A DNA stretch of 64,000 nt from Begonia masoniana. Lineage: Eukaryota > Streptophyta > Magnoliopsida > Cucurbitales > Begoniaceae. Where the stretch lies: NCBI GenBank assembly GCA_022432975.1, contig CM039502.1:17803453-17867452 (forward strand), in the 5' to 3' direction. Shown piece by piece: positions 11,339-22,249 of this stretch (the first letter of the stretch is position 1; each line of letters starts with the position of its first letter). The position numbers were made by a program, and so were the translations under genes. Below the pieces are notes generated by a model that was given only the letters and a program-made list of their open reading frames with translations, did no database searches and was not told where the DNA came from.

Positions 11339-13030
11339 ATGGACTCTATGAAAGAAGGAGGTTCAACAATTTGTTCACCTCTATTGGACAGAAGCAACTA
11401 TGCTTATTGGAAGGCCAGAATGAAGGCTTTCATCAAAGCTATTGATGAGAAGGCTTGGAAATCTATTGTGACAGGATGGGATCCTCCGACGATTACTGAC
11501 AACGAAGGTGTTACAACTCTCAAGGCTAAACAAAATTGGTCTATTTCTGAAGATGCGATGGCCAACAGTAATTCAAAGGCTCTGAATGTTATTTTTAACG
11601 GTGTTGGTCTTACTCAATTTAGACTTATTTCCACTTGTGAGTCAGGAAAAAGGGCATGACAAATTCTTCAGATCATGTATGAAGGGACGTCGGCTGTGAA
11701 ATTATCCAAAATGCAAATGATAACTACAAGATTCGAGAATCTAAAGATGCATGAAGATGAAAGTATTGCTGAATTCAATGTTAAACTTTGTGACATTGCC
11801 AATAAGACATTTGCTCTTGATGAGACGTTTTCTGAAGAAAAACTAGTAAGGAAAACTTTACAATCTTTACCTCAACATTTTTCTTATAAAGTCACAGCTA
11901 TTGAAGAAGCCAATGATGTCTCCAAAATGAAGCTAGAAGAATTGATGGAATCCCTTGGAATTTTTTAAATGAATCTCAGAGTTGACACCGAAACAAAAAG
12001 GTAAAAGGAGTTGCTCTAAAATTCGATACACAGACTTTGAATGATCATAGTGAAGATGACCTTGAGGAATCTCTAGCACTATTATCTAAGAATTTTAGCA
12101 GGGTTATGAAGAGATTTGGAAGAAATTATAGAGGTGTCAAGTCCAGTGTCAATAACACCAAGAATGGTTCTTTGAGCAATGTAAAGTACAGAGAGGAAAA
12201 ATATATTTCTGATCAATCTATCAAGAGCAGAGGAATTCAGTGCAGAGAATGTGATGGTTTTGGGCATATTCAGGCAGAATGTGCTAATACTCTAAAGAAA
12301 AAGAAGAATTCCCTCACCACGATGTGGAGTGAGGATGAGTTAGAAAAAAAAAAGATAAATTTTAGAACAACCATGTGGCTCTGGTTGCCAACTCTAAACA
12401 GGCGATGCTGATAGTGCCTCACATGATGTTACAAAGGATATATCATATTATGGTGATGAAGATACAAAAGAAGATCTCATTGTGGAGTACAAATTTTTTC
12501 ATGAAAAATGGACCAAGCTTGTTAGAATAAATCAGCGTTTTCGCATTCACAAAAGAGATATAAAAGTTGAGAAGATCAACCTGCAAAATTCTGTTGTTGA
12601 ATTGGAAGACAAATTGAGAACGAGTCGGGATGAAGCGACAAAACTATTTAACGAGCTGAATCACATGAAGAAAAATGTCAAGATGTTAAATACAGGTTCC
12701 TCTAAGCTGGATGATATTCTAAAAATTAGCAAATTAAGTGGTGATCGCTCTGGACTCGGGTTCAAAGCAGAAAGCTCGGTCTCACAGACAGTGTCGCATG
12801 CAGTGTCATCACTAGTATCAAATTTTATATCTCCAAAATTGTCAGAAAAAAATTTCTTGAGTACAAAGGGAAGCAAGTTGCAATAAGCACTACTAGAATT
12901 GAGCAGAAAGAAAAGTCTCATCCTGTTCCCATAAATAAAGGTAACAGACTTACTTCTATTTGTCACTATTGCAATTGACGTGGTCATATTCGCCCTAGAT
13001 GTTTTACATATCTAGCTGACTTAAGACAAA
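11339..13030 (+). pseudogene. gag of SIRE-like element (broken)
   Basis: Starts at the ATG at 11339 with the Ty1 gag opening (LLDRSNYAYWKARM). Further on are KLSKMQMITTRFENLKM, DESIAEFNVKL and KLVRKTLQSLP, a pattern typical of SIRE gag. One zinc knuckle is intact (CRECDGFGHIQAEC near 12241) and a second near 12960 (CHYCN...RGHIRPRC) is interrupted by TGA. Stops or frameshifts at about 11657, 11966, 12409 and 12884 split it. A coiled-coil-like stretch lies at 12482-12720. Confidence 0.87.
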
Positions 13031-13077
13031 GTACTTCTATAAATTTCTCTTCTCGCAGATTTCCTCAACAAAGATGG

Positions 13078-16000
13078 GTGATTAGATCAAACTTGAAATG
13101 CAATGTTACTCAAATTTCTCTAAAGGCCACTACAACTGATGATTGGTACTTTAACAACGGCTGCTCTAGACACATGACCAGTGAAAAGAAGTTCTTGAAG
13201 GACATCGTATCTGAAAGTGTGGGAAAAGTGACTTTTGGCAACGATGTCAGGTCTAGTGTCATGGAAAGAGGGACACTAAATGTTCTAGGGCAACCAAAAT
13301 TGGAAAATGTTCTTCTGGTTGATGGTCTAAAGGCTAATTTAATTAGCAATAGTCAACTGTGTGATCAAGATCTAAATCTTCACTTCACTCGTGGAAAGTG
13401 CGTGGTGTCCGATCATGACAGAAATTACATCATAGAGGGAGTAAGATCTTCTGACATCTGTTATCCTATTTACTCATCTTCTACTTGTTTTCGTTCAAGC
13501 ATGGAAGATCCTATTTTATGGCATAGAAGGTTGGGACATGTCAATGATCGATTGCTAAAGATGATTATATCAAAGGGAGCTGTCTGTGTGGTTCCCAAGA
13601 TGAATTTCGATGAAGGAAGAATATGTGGACCATGTCAGATTGGGAAGCAAACCAAGGTGTCACATCCAATGTCGTCGACACCAGTAACAACACGTGTACT
13701 TGAGTTGCTTCAATGGATCTAATAGGTCCAATGCCTATGGAAAGTATTGGAGGTAAACGATATGCTTATGTTACTGTTGATGACTTCTCTCGATATACAT
13801 TGGTGGAACTTCTTATAGAAAAATTTGATACATTCAAAGCCTTCAAATCTTTGTGTATCCGTCTCCAACGTGAAAAAGATTGTATCATCATGAAGATTAT
13901 CTGCATCCGCAGTGATCATGGGAGAGAATTTGAAAACTCTGAATTCTCAGACTACTGTAATGAGCTTGGGATATTTCATGAGTTCTCAGCACTTAAAACT
14001 CCTCAACAAAATGAAGTGGTAGAGAGGAAAAATTGAACCATTACAAAGAGGTCACGTGTAATGTTACATGAGAAGAACATTCCACAAAAATTCTGGGCTG
14101 AATCTATGAACACTACCTGTTATACTATAAATCGAGTGTACCTTCATGGAGGAATTTCAATGACACCTTACGAGATATGGAAAGGTAAAATTCCAAATCT
14201 TAACTATTTTCATCCCTTCGGTAGTACCTGCTATGTATTGAATGACAGGGAACATAGGGGGAAGCTAGCCCCAAAAGTGATGAAGCTATTTTCTTGGGCT
14301 ATGCCATAAATAGTTGTGCTTATCGAGTCTACAATAAAAGGACTCGAAATGTCGTAGAATTTGTAAATGTTCATGTGGTCGATTCTCTGGAAACCACTGA
14401 TACTCACATAGAAGACGTAACTTATATCTCAAACGATGAAAAATTTGGTGTTTCAACCAGTATTACAGGTGATGTCACGAGTAGTGTCACAGACCAAGTT
14501 GAACAAATTGATGAAGTAACTACCTCAGATCAAAGACAACCATCCACACGTGTCCAGAAGAATCATCCTACAAATGAAGTTATAGGCAGTCTAAATGATG
14601 GTATTCGAACCAGAGACAAGCCGAGAGTCAACTATCGTGAAATAATTCAATTTGCTTGCTTTACTTCGTCAATAGAGCCCAAGAATGTGAAAGCAGCCTT
14701 GTTAGATGAATATTGGATTGATGCTATGCAAGAGGAACTTGATCAATTCAAACGGAATCAAGTTTGGGACTTGGTATCATGTCCCCCCGATGTGAATGTC
14801 ATTGGTACCAAGTGGATATACAAGAACAAAAGTGATGAGGTTGGAAACATTACTCGAAACAAAAATCGATTAGTTTCTCAAGGTATTCTCAGATTGAAGG
14901 TGTTGATTTTGATGAAACATTTGCTCCGGTTACTCGCCTTGAGTCTATTCGCCTACTATTAGCCACGACATGTGTGATGCAATTCAAATTGTATCAAATG
15001 GACGTGAAGAGTGTCTTCCTCAATGGTATTCTTAATTAAGAAGTGTATGTTGCTCAATCAAAGAGTTTTGAAGATCCTCATCATCCTAAGTATGTCTACA
15101 AATTGAAAAATGCATTCTATGGGCTCAAACAAGCCCCTCGGGCATGGTATGAAAGACTCACATAATTTTTGTTGTCAAAATGATATGAGCGAGGGGGAGT
15201 AGACAAAACCATTTTCATTCGTCGTGAAAAATGTCAGTTTTTACTTGCCCAAATTTATGTTGATGATATAGTGTTTGGTTCGGTGTCACAGGAAATTGTG
15301 AATGAATTTATTGCTCAAATGACCGGGAAATTTGAAATGAGCATGGTAGGCGAACTCAATTACTTTCTTGGACTTCAGGTTCAGCAAAGTAATAATGGTA
15401 TCTTCATCTTTCAAAGCAAGTATGCCAAACAATTGTTGAAACGATTCAAGTTATAGAATGCTCGTCCAAATAGAACACCGATCGGGACACATGAGAAAAT
15501 TTCCAAAGACGAGAAGAGGATTTCTGTTGATGCTAGATTATATAGAAACATGATTGGCAGTCTTCTATATTTAACTGCTAGTCGACTAGATATTTGCTAT
15601 AGTGTTGGGGTGTGTGCTCGTTTTCAAGCGAATCCTCGAGAATCACATTTAACATCTGTCAAGCGGATACTTAAATATATTAGCGGAACAACTGACTATG
15701 GGATTTGGTATTCATTTGATACAAAGGCAAATCTTGTTGGTTATTGTGATGCTGACTGGGCTGGGAGTTTGGATGATCGCAAAAGTACTTCCGGTGGATG
15801 TTTTTATTTGGGACATAATTTGGTGTCTTGGTTCAGCATGAAGCAAAACTCTATCTCTCTGTCTACTGCCGAGGCAGAATATATTGCAACTGGTAGTAGC
15901 TGCACTCAGCTTCTCTGGATGAAACAAATGCTGAAAGATTACGGTGTCATGCAAGATGTCATGTTACTCTATTGTGACAATATGAGCGCTATCAATATTT

Positions 16001-16205
16001 CCAAGAATCCAGTTCAACATTCTCAAACCAAGCATATAGATATTTAATATCATTTTATTAGATCTCTTGTGGAAGAAAAAATTATTACTTTAGAGCATAT
16101 GGTAATGGAAAAACAAATTGCAGATATCTTCACCAAATCTTTGGATGGTTTAAGATTTGAAGAATTAAGGTCTGTTCTAGGCCTATGTGTCACTACCGGT
16201 TTGTA
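13078..16205 (+). pseudogene. pol of SIRE-like element: protease, integrase, RT, RNase H
   Basis: The protease motif reads FNNGCSRHMT where Ty1 elements have D-S-G-C-S-R-H-M-T, so the catalytic Asp is Asn. Then come the GAG-pre-integrase and zinc region (HRRLGHVNDR...CGPCQIGKQTKVSHP), the integrase core (IRSDHGREFEN, TPQQNEVVERKN), the RT ([20 protein letters not shown]) and RNase H (CDADWAGSLDDRKSTSG, SLSTAEAEYIA, HSQTKHIDI). Single-base deletions near 13709, 14275 and 14885 shift the frame; stops lie at 14034, 15037, 15163, 15181, 15454 and 16045. Ends with LGLCVTTGL. Confidence 0.9.
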
Positions 16206-16632
16206 AGTTTTTTTTTATTATTTTAAAAAAAAAGGCCTCTCGTTTTAGACATTTTTCTTATTTCTGATAATTATGGATTATTTCTAGTCATATTCTACAG
16301 GTTTTATAAGGATCTTTTAGTTGGAAATTGGAGATTATCTTCTCCAATATTTGAAGAAATTTTCAAAGCAATAATTAGGATTATTTATTTTGGGTTTATT
16401 TACCAATATAAAGGACTCTAGATTTATTTTCCAAATTTTATGGCAAGTAGAAGATTTTTTCTGGGATTTAAGGAATTATTATGAGTTTTTTTTTTAATTT
16501 CAAATATGGATTTATGGTTTATTTCCATAAACCTTTCAAACGGTATTATCTCTCTTAACCACTCCTAAGTATTGCTCTCAGTTTCTTCCTCACAAAAATT
16601 AAGGATTTCGAAACTCTTCTCTGGAAATTATC
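16206..16632 (+). other. Spacer between pol and envelope-like ORF of SIRE-like element
   Basis: AT-rich untranslated internal sequence of the SIRE element with homopolymer A and T runs. No gene is seen. It ends at GAAGA (16633-16637), the target duplication of the Cassandra insertion. Confidence 0.6.
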
Positions 16633-16637
16633 GAAGA

Positions 16638-17001
16638 TGTAACGACCCCGTTTCCCAGCAAGATATTGTCCGCTCTGGGGATTGGGCCACAGCCCAATAT
16701 CCTCCCTAGAACTTCCCGGAAGGTCACCCAACCTGGAATTGCTCTCGCCGAAGCACTTTTAACTTCGGAGTTCTTGTTGGATCCGTTGCCAATTGTGCTA
16801 CAAAACGCGTCTTGCTATGTTGGAAGTGTCTCTTTACATATGTTTCATTTCCACATACTTCCCCCAAGCGATGTGGGATTGTGACGACCCCCTTTTTACC
16901 CATACTTGTCACCTTCCGGTTCGCCCGCGCGGACGTACCGCCATCCGGGTTCCGGTTCGTGCAGCCATCGTACCCCTCGTGCAACATCGTGGTCAATCAC
17001 A
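16638..17001 (-). repeat. Cassandra LTR, inverted, divergent U3
   Basis: The reverse complement of a Cassandra LTR. The 5S-derived segment is at about 16710-16788, read on the minus strand. Its half near the centre (about 16885-17001) does not match the other three LTRs, so this copy comes from a different Cassandra subtype. Four bases (17002-17005) separate it from the next LTR head-to-head. Confidence 0.85.
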
Positions 17002-17005
17002 ATAT

Positions 17006-17389
17006 TGTGATGACCCGAATGGAATGTGTACGTATGTGTACGACTGCGGGCAAACCTCGGGTTGGCGGGGTGGATGGATCCCGAACTTGAGTATAGGCGA
17101 ATCCCGGGTCGTAAAGAGGGGGTCCGTCACAATCCCATATCGCTTGGGAAGTATATGGAAATGAAACATCTGTAAAGAGACCTCCCAACATAGCAAGACG
17201 CGTTTTGGAGCACATTGACAACGTATCCCATAAGAACTCCGAAGTTAAAAGTGCTTCGGCGAGAGCAATTTCAGATTGGGTGACCTTCTGGGAAGTTCTC
17301 GCCAAACAAAGCCGTGAGGGGAGATTATTGGGCCTTGCGGCCCAATCCCCAGAGCGGACAATATCTTGCTGGGAAACGGGGTCGTTACA
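17006..17389 (+). repeat. Cassandra LTR 1
   Basis: Starts TGTGATGACCCG and ends GTCGTTACA. The 5S rRNA-like segment is at about 17222-17302, including box A/C-like promoter sequence of the 5S gene. The short ORFs on either strand here are not genes. Confidence 0.9.
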
Positions 17390-17456
17390 ATGTATCAGAG
17401 CCTGTACCCAACCGAAATGTGACCAACGAGGACGTTGGGCCCCCGAGGTGGGTGAT
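17390..17456 (+). other. Cassandra internal domain 1 (67 bp)
   Basis: Opens with ATGTATCAGAGCC, a primer binding site one base short of the canonical form, and closes with a GGGCCCCCGAGGTGGG tract that may serve as polypurine tract. Confidence 0.8.
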
Positions 17457-17838
17457 TGTGATGACCCGAATGGAATGTGTACGTATGTGTACGACTGCGG
17501 GCAAACCTCGGGTTGGCGGGGTGGATGGATCCCGAACTTGAGTATAGGCGAATCCCGGGTCGTAAAGAGGGGGTCCGTCATAATCCCACATCGCTTGGGG
17601 AAGTATATGGGAATGCACATATTGTAAGAGACCCTCCCAACATAGCAAGACGCGTTTTGGAGCACATTGCCACTGATCCCATAAGAACTCCTAAGTTAAA
17701 AGTGCTTTGGCGAGAGCAATTTCAGGTTGGGTGACCTTCCGGAAAGTTCTCGCCAAACAAAGCCGTGAGGGGAGGATATTGGGCTGCGGCCCAATCCCCA
17801 GAGCGGACAATATCTTGCTGGGAAACGGGGTCGTTACA
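17457..17838 (+). repeat. Cassandra LTR 2
   Basis: 382-bp copy with the 5S-like segment at about 17674-17753 and a few substitutions relative to LTR 1 (for example CTAAGTT for CCGAAGTT). Confidence 0.9.
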
Positions 17839-17908
17839 AATGGTATCAGAGCCTGTACCCAACCGGAAATGTGACCAACGAGGACGTTGGGCCCCCGAGG
17901 GGGGTGAT
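17839..17908 (+). other. Cassandra internal domain 2 (70 bp)
   Basis: Contains the intact primer site TGGTATCAGAGCC at 17841 and a GGGCCCCCGAGGGGGG tract before the next LTR. Confidence 0.82.
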
Positions 17909-18291
17909 TGTGATGACCCGAATGGAATGTGTACGTATGTGTACGACTGCGGGGCAAACCTCGGGTTGCGGGGTGGATGGATCCCGAATTTGAGTATAGG
18001 CGAATCCCGGGTCGTAAAGAGGGGGTCGTCATAATCCCACATCGCTTGGGGAAGTATATGGAAATGAAACATATATAAAGAGACCCTCCCAACATAGCAA
18101 GACGCGTTTTGGAGTACAATTGACAACGGATCCCATAAGAACTCCGAAGTTAAAAGTGCTTCGGCGAGAGCAATTTCAGATTGGGTGACCTTCTGGGAAG
18201 TTCTCGCCAAACAAAGCCGTGAGGGGAGGTATTGGGCTGCGGCCCAATCTCGAGAGCAGACAATATCTTGCTGAGAAACGGGGTCGTTACA
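17909..18291 (+). repeat. Cassandra LTR 3
   Basis: 383-bp copy with the 5S-like segment at about 18127-18207. It is followed at once by the GAAGA target duplication, which overlaps the ATG of the SIRE envelope-like ORF. Confidence 0.9.
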
Positions 18292-18295
18292 GAAG

Positions 18296-19940
18296 ATGTC
18301 ACAGGGAGAGTCTTCAACGCCTGCTCACATTATTGGGTCTCCTAATTCTGAAGATGACTTCTCAAGATTTGTTGTGGAAGTGGTTCCCCTTCAACAAGTG
18401 AATTCTTTTGAAGTAAGAATCCGCTTCAATTCTTCAACTGAGTTTAAATCAAATGTTGGTGTTGGCCCTTCTAAAGCACCAGATTCTTCCAAAATTTCTC
18501 AAGCTTCGAAGATAAAAAGGCCTCACCTGGAGAAGAAAGTTGAATCCTCTGATGAGGATTGGGAAGAAGAAAACATGGAAGGTGTCTCCTCTGATGATGA
18601 TGATGTTCTTGAAGTTTCGGACCCTGAACCTACCGAAAAGATCATACCCAATCACAAGTGAAGTCAGATCCCTAAATAACAAAAACATATGTTCCCTCTC
18701 GGTCAAGCTCCAAAAGAAGCAAGTCTGTTATTCCCTCTCGCACAAGCACTAGAACAAGTAAGTCAGCCGATCATCCTGCTGCATTGATGATTTTAATTCT
18801 GAATATTGTGCTGGACTTTGGAATAGAGTCTCAAAAAGGAATGTTTGGTCTGAAAGAAATATTCATGAAAGTGATTTTAAAAATTGACATGGTATTGTGG
18901 ATTTGCTCACCAGTCAAGGGTTGGGAAAGACTATTAGAGGTTTAAAATCTTTTGTTTTAAAAGTTCTCCAAGAGTTTTACTGCAACTTAGATTCACACGT
19001 GAATCATCTTGACCACTCAAATTATGGTCATGTGTTTGTAAGAGGTCATCTGTTCGAGTTCTCTCCTACAGCAATCAACACTTATTTATGCAATTATGAA
19101 GATGATACTATGGAGTTTACCCCTGATTTTAACAAAATTATTTATGATGTCACGGGTGCTATCAGATGTGTATGGCCCCATGGAAAGGATTTTTGAGCAT
19201 CCCAACTTACTGTGAAGTATGCTATCTTGCACAAGATAGCAATGAGAAACTGGCTTCCTACATCTCATGGGACTGGTGTCAACAAATCAATGGCTGTCTT
19301 TTTATTTAAAATTATGAACTACATATCCTTTGACGTTGGACAATTTATTTTTGACCAAATTGTGAAGCATGCAGATTGTAAAAATGAAAGGACAGTTTTT
19401 CCATTCCCTCATTTAATCTTTGGCTTGCTATCATCTCAAAGATCGGTGATTAGGGGTAAAGAAGTTGTTGATTCAGATAAAGAGTGGATAAGGATTCGCC
19501 CCGATCTTTTTTAAGGTGGTCACATTAATGATTTGAAAGGTGCTACTAACAATGTTTCAACTTCAGTCAATGCTGCATTATTTTCTCGCAACATGAAAGT
19601 GCTTAAAGATGAGTTAAAGTTTTTAAATGATCAACAAATGATGATTGAAAAGAGAAGAAAATAATTTATAGATCTGATTGATGATCTTGAAGGAAAAATA
19701 TCTGAAGAGGATTTTGTTGATGATATTTTTGAGAAACAAATGTCTGCTAATAAGCTTAAGTTGCTGCTGATGTTGACACAACCAAAGAAGTTGCTGACTC
19801 ATTGAAGAAGTTCATGATTCTAATAAAGAATTTGCTGATGCTGAAACTCAGGTTCCTTTTTCTGATAATGATCCACCTAGTGTCATTCCTGATGTCACGA
19901 CTGCAGCAAAAACAGAAGCTCTTGTTACTCATAATGAGTA
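18296..19940 (+). pseudogene. Envelope-like ORF of SIRE-like element (broken)
   Basis: Begins at the ATG at 18296, abutting the Cassandra target duplication. The first part (to 18661) is acidic and Ser-rich and ends in a TGA. After frame changes, 18897-19512 holds the segment EFYCNLDSHVNH...FVRGHLFEFSPTAIN and later GVNKSMAVFLFKIMNYISFD. These resemble the domain annotated in plants as envelope-like or putative plant transposon protein, which follows pol in SIRE elements. TGA at 19194-19196 and TAA at 19512-19514 interrupt it. Its function is unknown in the family; no clear signal peptide or transmembrane segment survives here. Confidence 0.7.
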
Positions 19941-20229
19941 GTTACCAGCATCTACATGCGGGTTTGTCACTGATTGAATGATGTTTTGTGGAATGTGTTT
20001 AAACAACTTTCTTTTTCTGCTAGATACTTTATATGCTACGCTGGTTATTTTGTTTTCTTTCATCTTTTTGTCCTTTGATGGTAAAAAGGGGGAGTAATTT
20101 TAATATCGTTTTTTCAATGTTATGTGTATTGGTGTTACTTTGTAAGCCTTTAGGGGGAGCTTTGATGAACCTACATTCAGCATTCAAGGTGAGTTCTTGA
20201 TTTTGCCAAAAAATGTCTAAAGAAGAGAT
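19941..20229 (+). other. 3' untranslated internal region with purine tracts
   Basis: Contains AAAAAGGGGGAG near 20085 and TTTAGGGGGAGC near 20149, plus AAAGAAGAGA right before the LTR start; multiple purine tracts near the 3' end are usual in SIRE elements. No ORF. Confidence 0.6.
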
Positions 20230-21059
20230 TGTTAATGTAAGTATGTGTTGGCATAGATTTTTTGGCAAATTAATTAAAGTGTTGGCTTTCGTTATCTTGA
20301 AAATTAAATAAATATTTTAGTAATCTTCTTATGCAAGGAAGACGGATTTTATGGAAATTATGGTATCAAATATAAACAGAATATTCTCTTTTGTAAGCTT
20401 GAAAAACAAAGAAAGTTATTGCTTGGAAATAAAGTTACTTTCTAAAATTATCTAAGGAAGGCCGATTTGAAGATTATGGTTTTTGTGTAGTAAAACATAT
20501 TGCAAGATTTGTGATCACAATTATTCTGGGATCCGAATCAGTTTTATTCTGGTACTTTCCATAAGTATCGCAAAGAGTTTCACAACTCCAGATTATGTGG
20601 TTTTGGTTTCCTTATATTGTGCATTCTGTTTTGGATAAAATATTTGAACAAAAATCTGTTGCAGACGATAAGCATTTTCTTTCTCAGAATAGAGTTGCGC
20701 AGATTATTGATCATTCCCACATATTACTTGTGCCGCAAGACGCCGTTCTTTCCTCGCTCACGCTTCTGCGTGTGGGTGTGTTGTTGTTTGTTTCAGTTTC
20801 TGTGTGACTGTTTCCACTCTCTACCTTTGTTGGATTTCATTATTCTACGAGTGTGGTGGTTAGTTGCATCCTAAGACAACGGTTGGTGTCACAAGCGGTG
20901 TCATAGGTGCATTCCTCTTTATTCTTCATTGAAACTCTGTCTCGGTAGTAGGCTGCACTGGAACTCGGGAGGAGTTCTGTTTATTGACAAGGGGAGCTTG
21001 TCATTCTGATCGTGGGTAAGAGGATCTTACCATACACAGATTCCGGGAGAAGTCATTAT
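20230..21059 (+). repeat. 3' LTR of SIRE-like element, truncated at its right end
   Basis: Starts near TGTTAATGTAAG. From about 20665 it matches the 5' LTR remnant and stops at 21059, where the 5' copy continues for a further 329 bp. The start is inferred from the purine tract and TG dinucleotide, since the 5' copy of this part is not in the window. Confidence 0.75.
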
Positions 21060-21135
21060 TAGAAAAGAATCATTTTAAAGGTGAAAGAAATCCAGAAGCA
21101 GTTTTTAATGTGTTAGATGCATTACTCAAGGATAC
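21060..21135 (+). pseudogene. PPR gene fragment 1
   Basis: The translation ERNPEAVFNVLDALLKDT then LDRLKVM resembles the region upstream of the first repeats in a P-class pentatricopeptide repeat protein of the At5g24830 type (recognised from memory). It lies directly at the broken end of the SIRE LTR. The upstream part of the gene must lie left of the window. Confidence 0.55.
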
Positions 21136-21827
21136 CTTGGATCGTTTGAAAGTCATGAGTTGTGTTATTTTATTTATACTTTTAAAACGAGGCTTCTGAG
21201 AAACCTCTCTTTTAACACTTGTGTTTCAAGTTTCAATGCTTATATTATATGTGTCAAATATTTATAATCTTTTGTGGTATTTTGTCAATGACTTGGACCA
21301 GAGTAAGTAAAAAGATCCTTATTTGACAAGTGTGAAGAAGTTTATGAGAAGAAATTGTTATTCTTTTCACTCTGTCAATTCAATTTCTCTCAATAAAGGC
21401 GCAAAATATCTAATTATTATAGTTCCTTTCAAGTTAGTTCACTAGATCATATGATAAGTTGATAAATCTTATTTTCAATAGCAGTGACACACATTGTCGT
21501 GTCTACGACATAATTGTTAATTTTGATTGGCTTTGGGTTGATATAATGATAGATATTATTTGTGCATTTCTCTCTCTCTTTTGACTGCACGTTGAAGTTC
21601 TGAATTTGTGAAATCGTCCTTTTTATTAGAGAATTTGTGATATAGTCTCCACTTTCCACACATTGTTACCAAATGTAATTTTTTCCACCATAACTAAACT
21701 ATGGTATTAATGTGGTCGATTAATTATGTCAAATATAAATAAGATACATAAACATATGGCAATTCAATCTCTAATTATATTGTTTTATATCTTTATCATC
21801 CAGGATTAGCATAGCATATCTTTGACA
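21136..21827. other. Unassigned insert between PPR fragments
   Basis: About 690 bp of AT-rich sequence without recognisable coding sequence, separating PPR fragments that would be roughly 30 codons apart in an intact gene. No clear LTR ends, inverted repeats or target duplication were found; it could be a remnant of another insertion. Confidence 0.35.
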
Positions 21828-22150
21828 GGAGAGGGGTTCCAAGGATGCATTTTGGACGTAAATTACCATAACGACATTGATATGATTATGGATTTTTGTT
21901 TGTGAGGGAAGTTGATGACAACTCTTTCACTTCGAAGAAAGGCAATAAAGAAAGGTTTTATTCCGGATATACTTGCACACAATTATCTTTTGAATGGACT
22001 ATGTAAAACTGGTTATTTGGAGAAGGCTGATTGCATAGTTGGAGAGATGATAGAAATGGGACCTTTCCCTAACTGTGCTACATATAATACTATTATTAAG
22101 AGTTATACGCTATCTGATGATGTGGATAAAGCTCTTTATATCTTCTCCAC
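21828..22150 (+). pseudogene. PPR gene fragment 2
   Basis: Frame with NYHNDIDMIMDFCL, a TGA, then GKLMTTLSLRRKAIKKGF, and two PPR-like repeats (PDILAHNYLLNGLCKTGYLE and PNCATYNTIIKSY). PPR proteins bind organellar RNA through tandem 35-residue helical hairpins. The fragment ends at TCCAC (22146-22150), which reappears at 28104-28108 on the far side of the next element. Confidence 0.8.
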
Positions 22151-22249
22151 TATCAGAGAACAAGGTTCAATAATCCTCTAAGTGATAAATGTTTGAAAAC
22201 AAATAAGTGCAGTTAGTATAATACATGGAATGAATGATTAATGAAAAAT

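Larger units (their letters stand above)
16638..18291. mobile_element. Cassandra-type TRIM composite: inverted LTR plus three direct LTRs
   Basis: Four LTR copies of 364-384 bp with two very short internal domains (67 and 70 bp), all inside one 5-bp duplication GAAGA (16633-16637 and 18292-18296). Every LTR contains a segment clearly derived from 5S rRNA (ATCCCATAAGAACTCCGAAG, TTGGGTGACCTTCTGGGAAG), the hallmark of Cassandra retrotransposons. Internal domains carry the Met-tRNA primer site (TGGTATCAGAGC) and a GGGCCCCCGAGG purine/GC tract, and no coding capacity, as expected for a TRIM. The first LTR is in minus orientation, the other three in plus, so the unit ends are inverted. Cassandra is non-autonomous and depends on other elements' proteins. 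Confidence 0.93.
10536..21059 (+). mobile_element. SIRE/Maximus-like Ty1/copia element with envelope-like ORF
   Basis: Ty1 order (gag, protease, integrase, RT, RNase H) followed by a third reading region after pol, the arrangement of the SIRE lineage. The 5' LTR survives only from 10536 (its left part was separated by the Ty3 insertion). The 3' LTR starts near 20230 and breaks off at 21059. Shared LTR sequence is evident at 10540-10936 versus 20665-21059. The element lies in a PPR gene, whose sequence resumes at 21060. Many stops and at least four frameshifts show it is dead. Confidence 0.88.

Noticed and set aside
16710..18207. Functional 5S rRNA genes
   Set aside because: Only part of the 5S sequence is present, with substitutions, embedded in LTRs bounded by TG..CA and a target duplication.
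16997..18210. Long minus-strand and plus-strand ORFs in the Cassandra region
   Set aside because: They lie wholly in 5S-bearing LTRs, recur with each repeat, and Cassandra encodes no protein.
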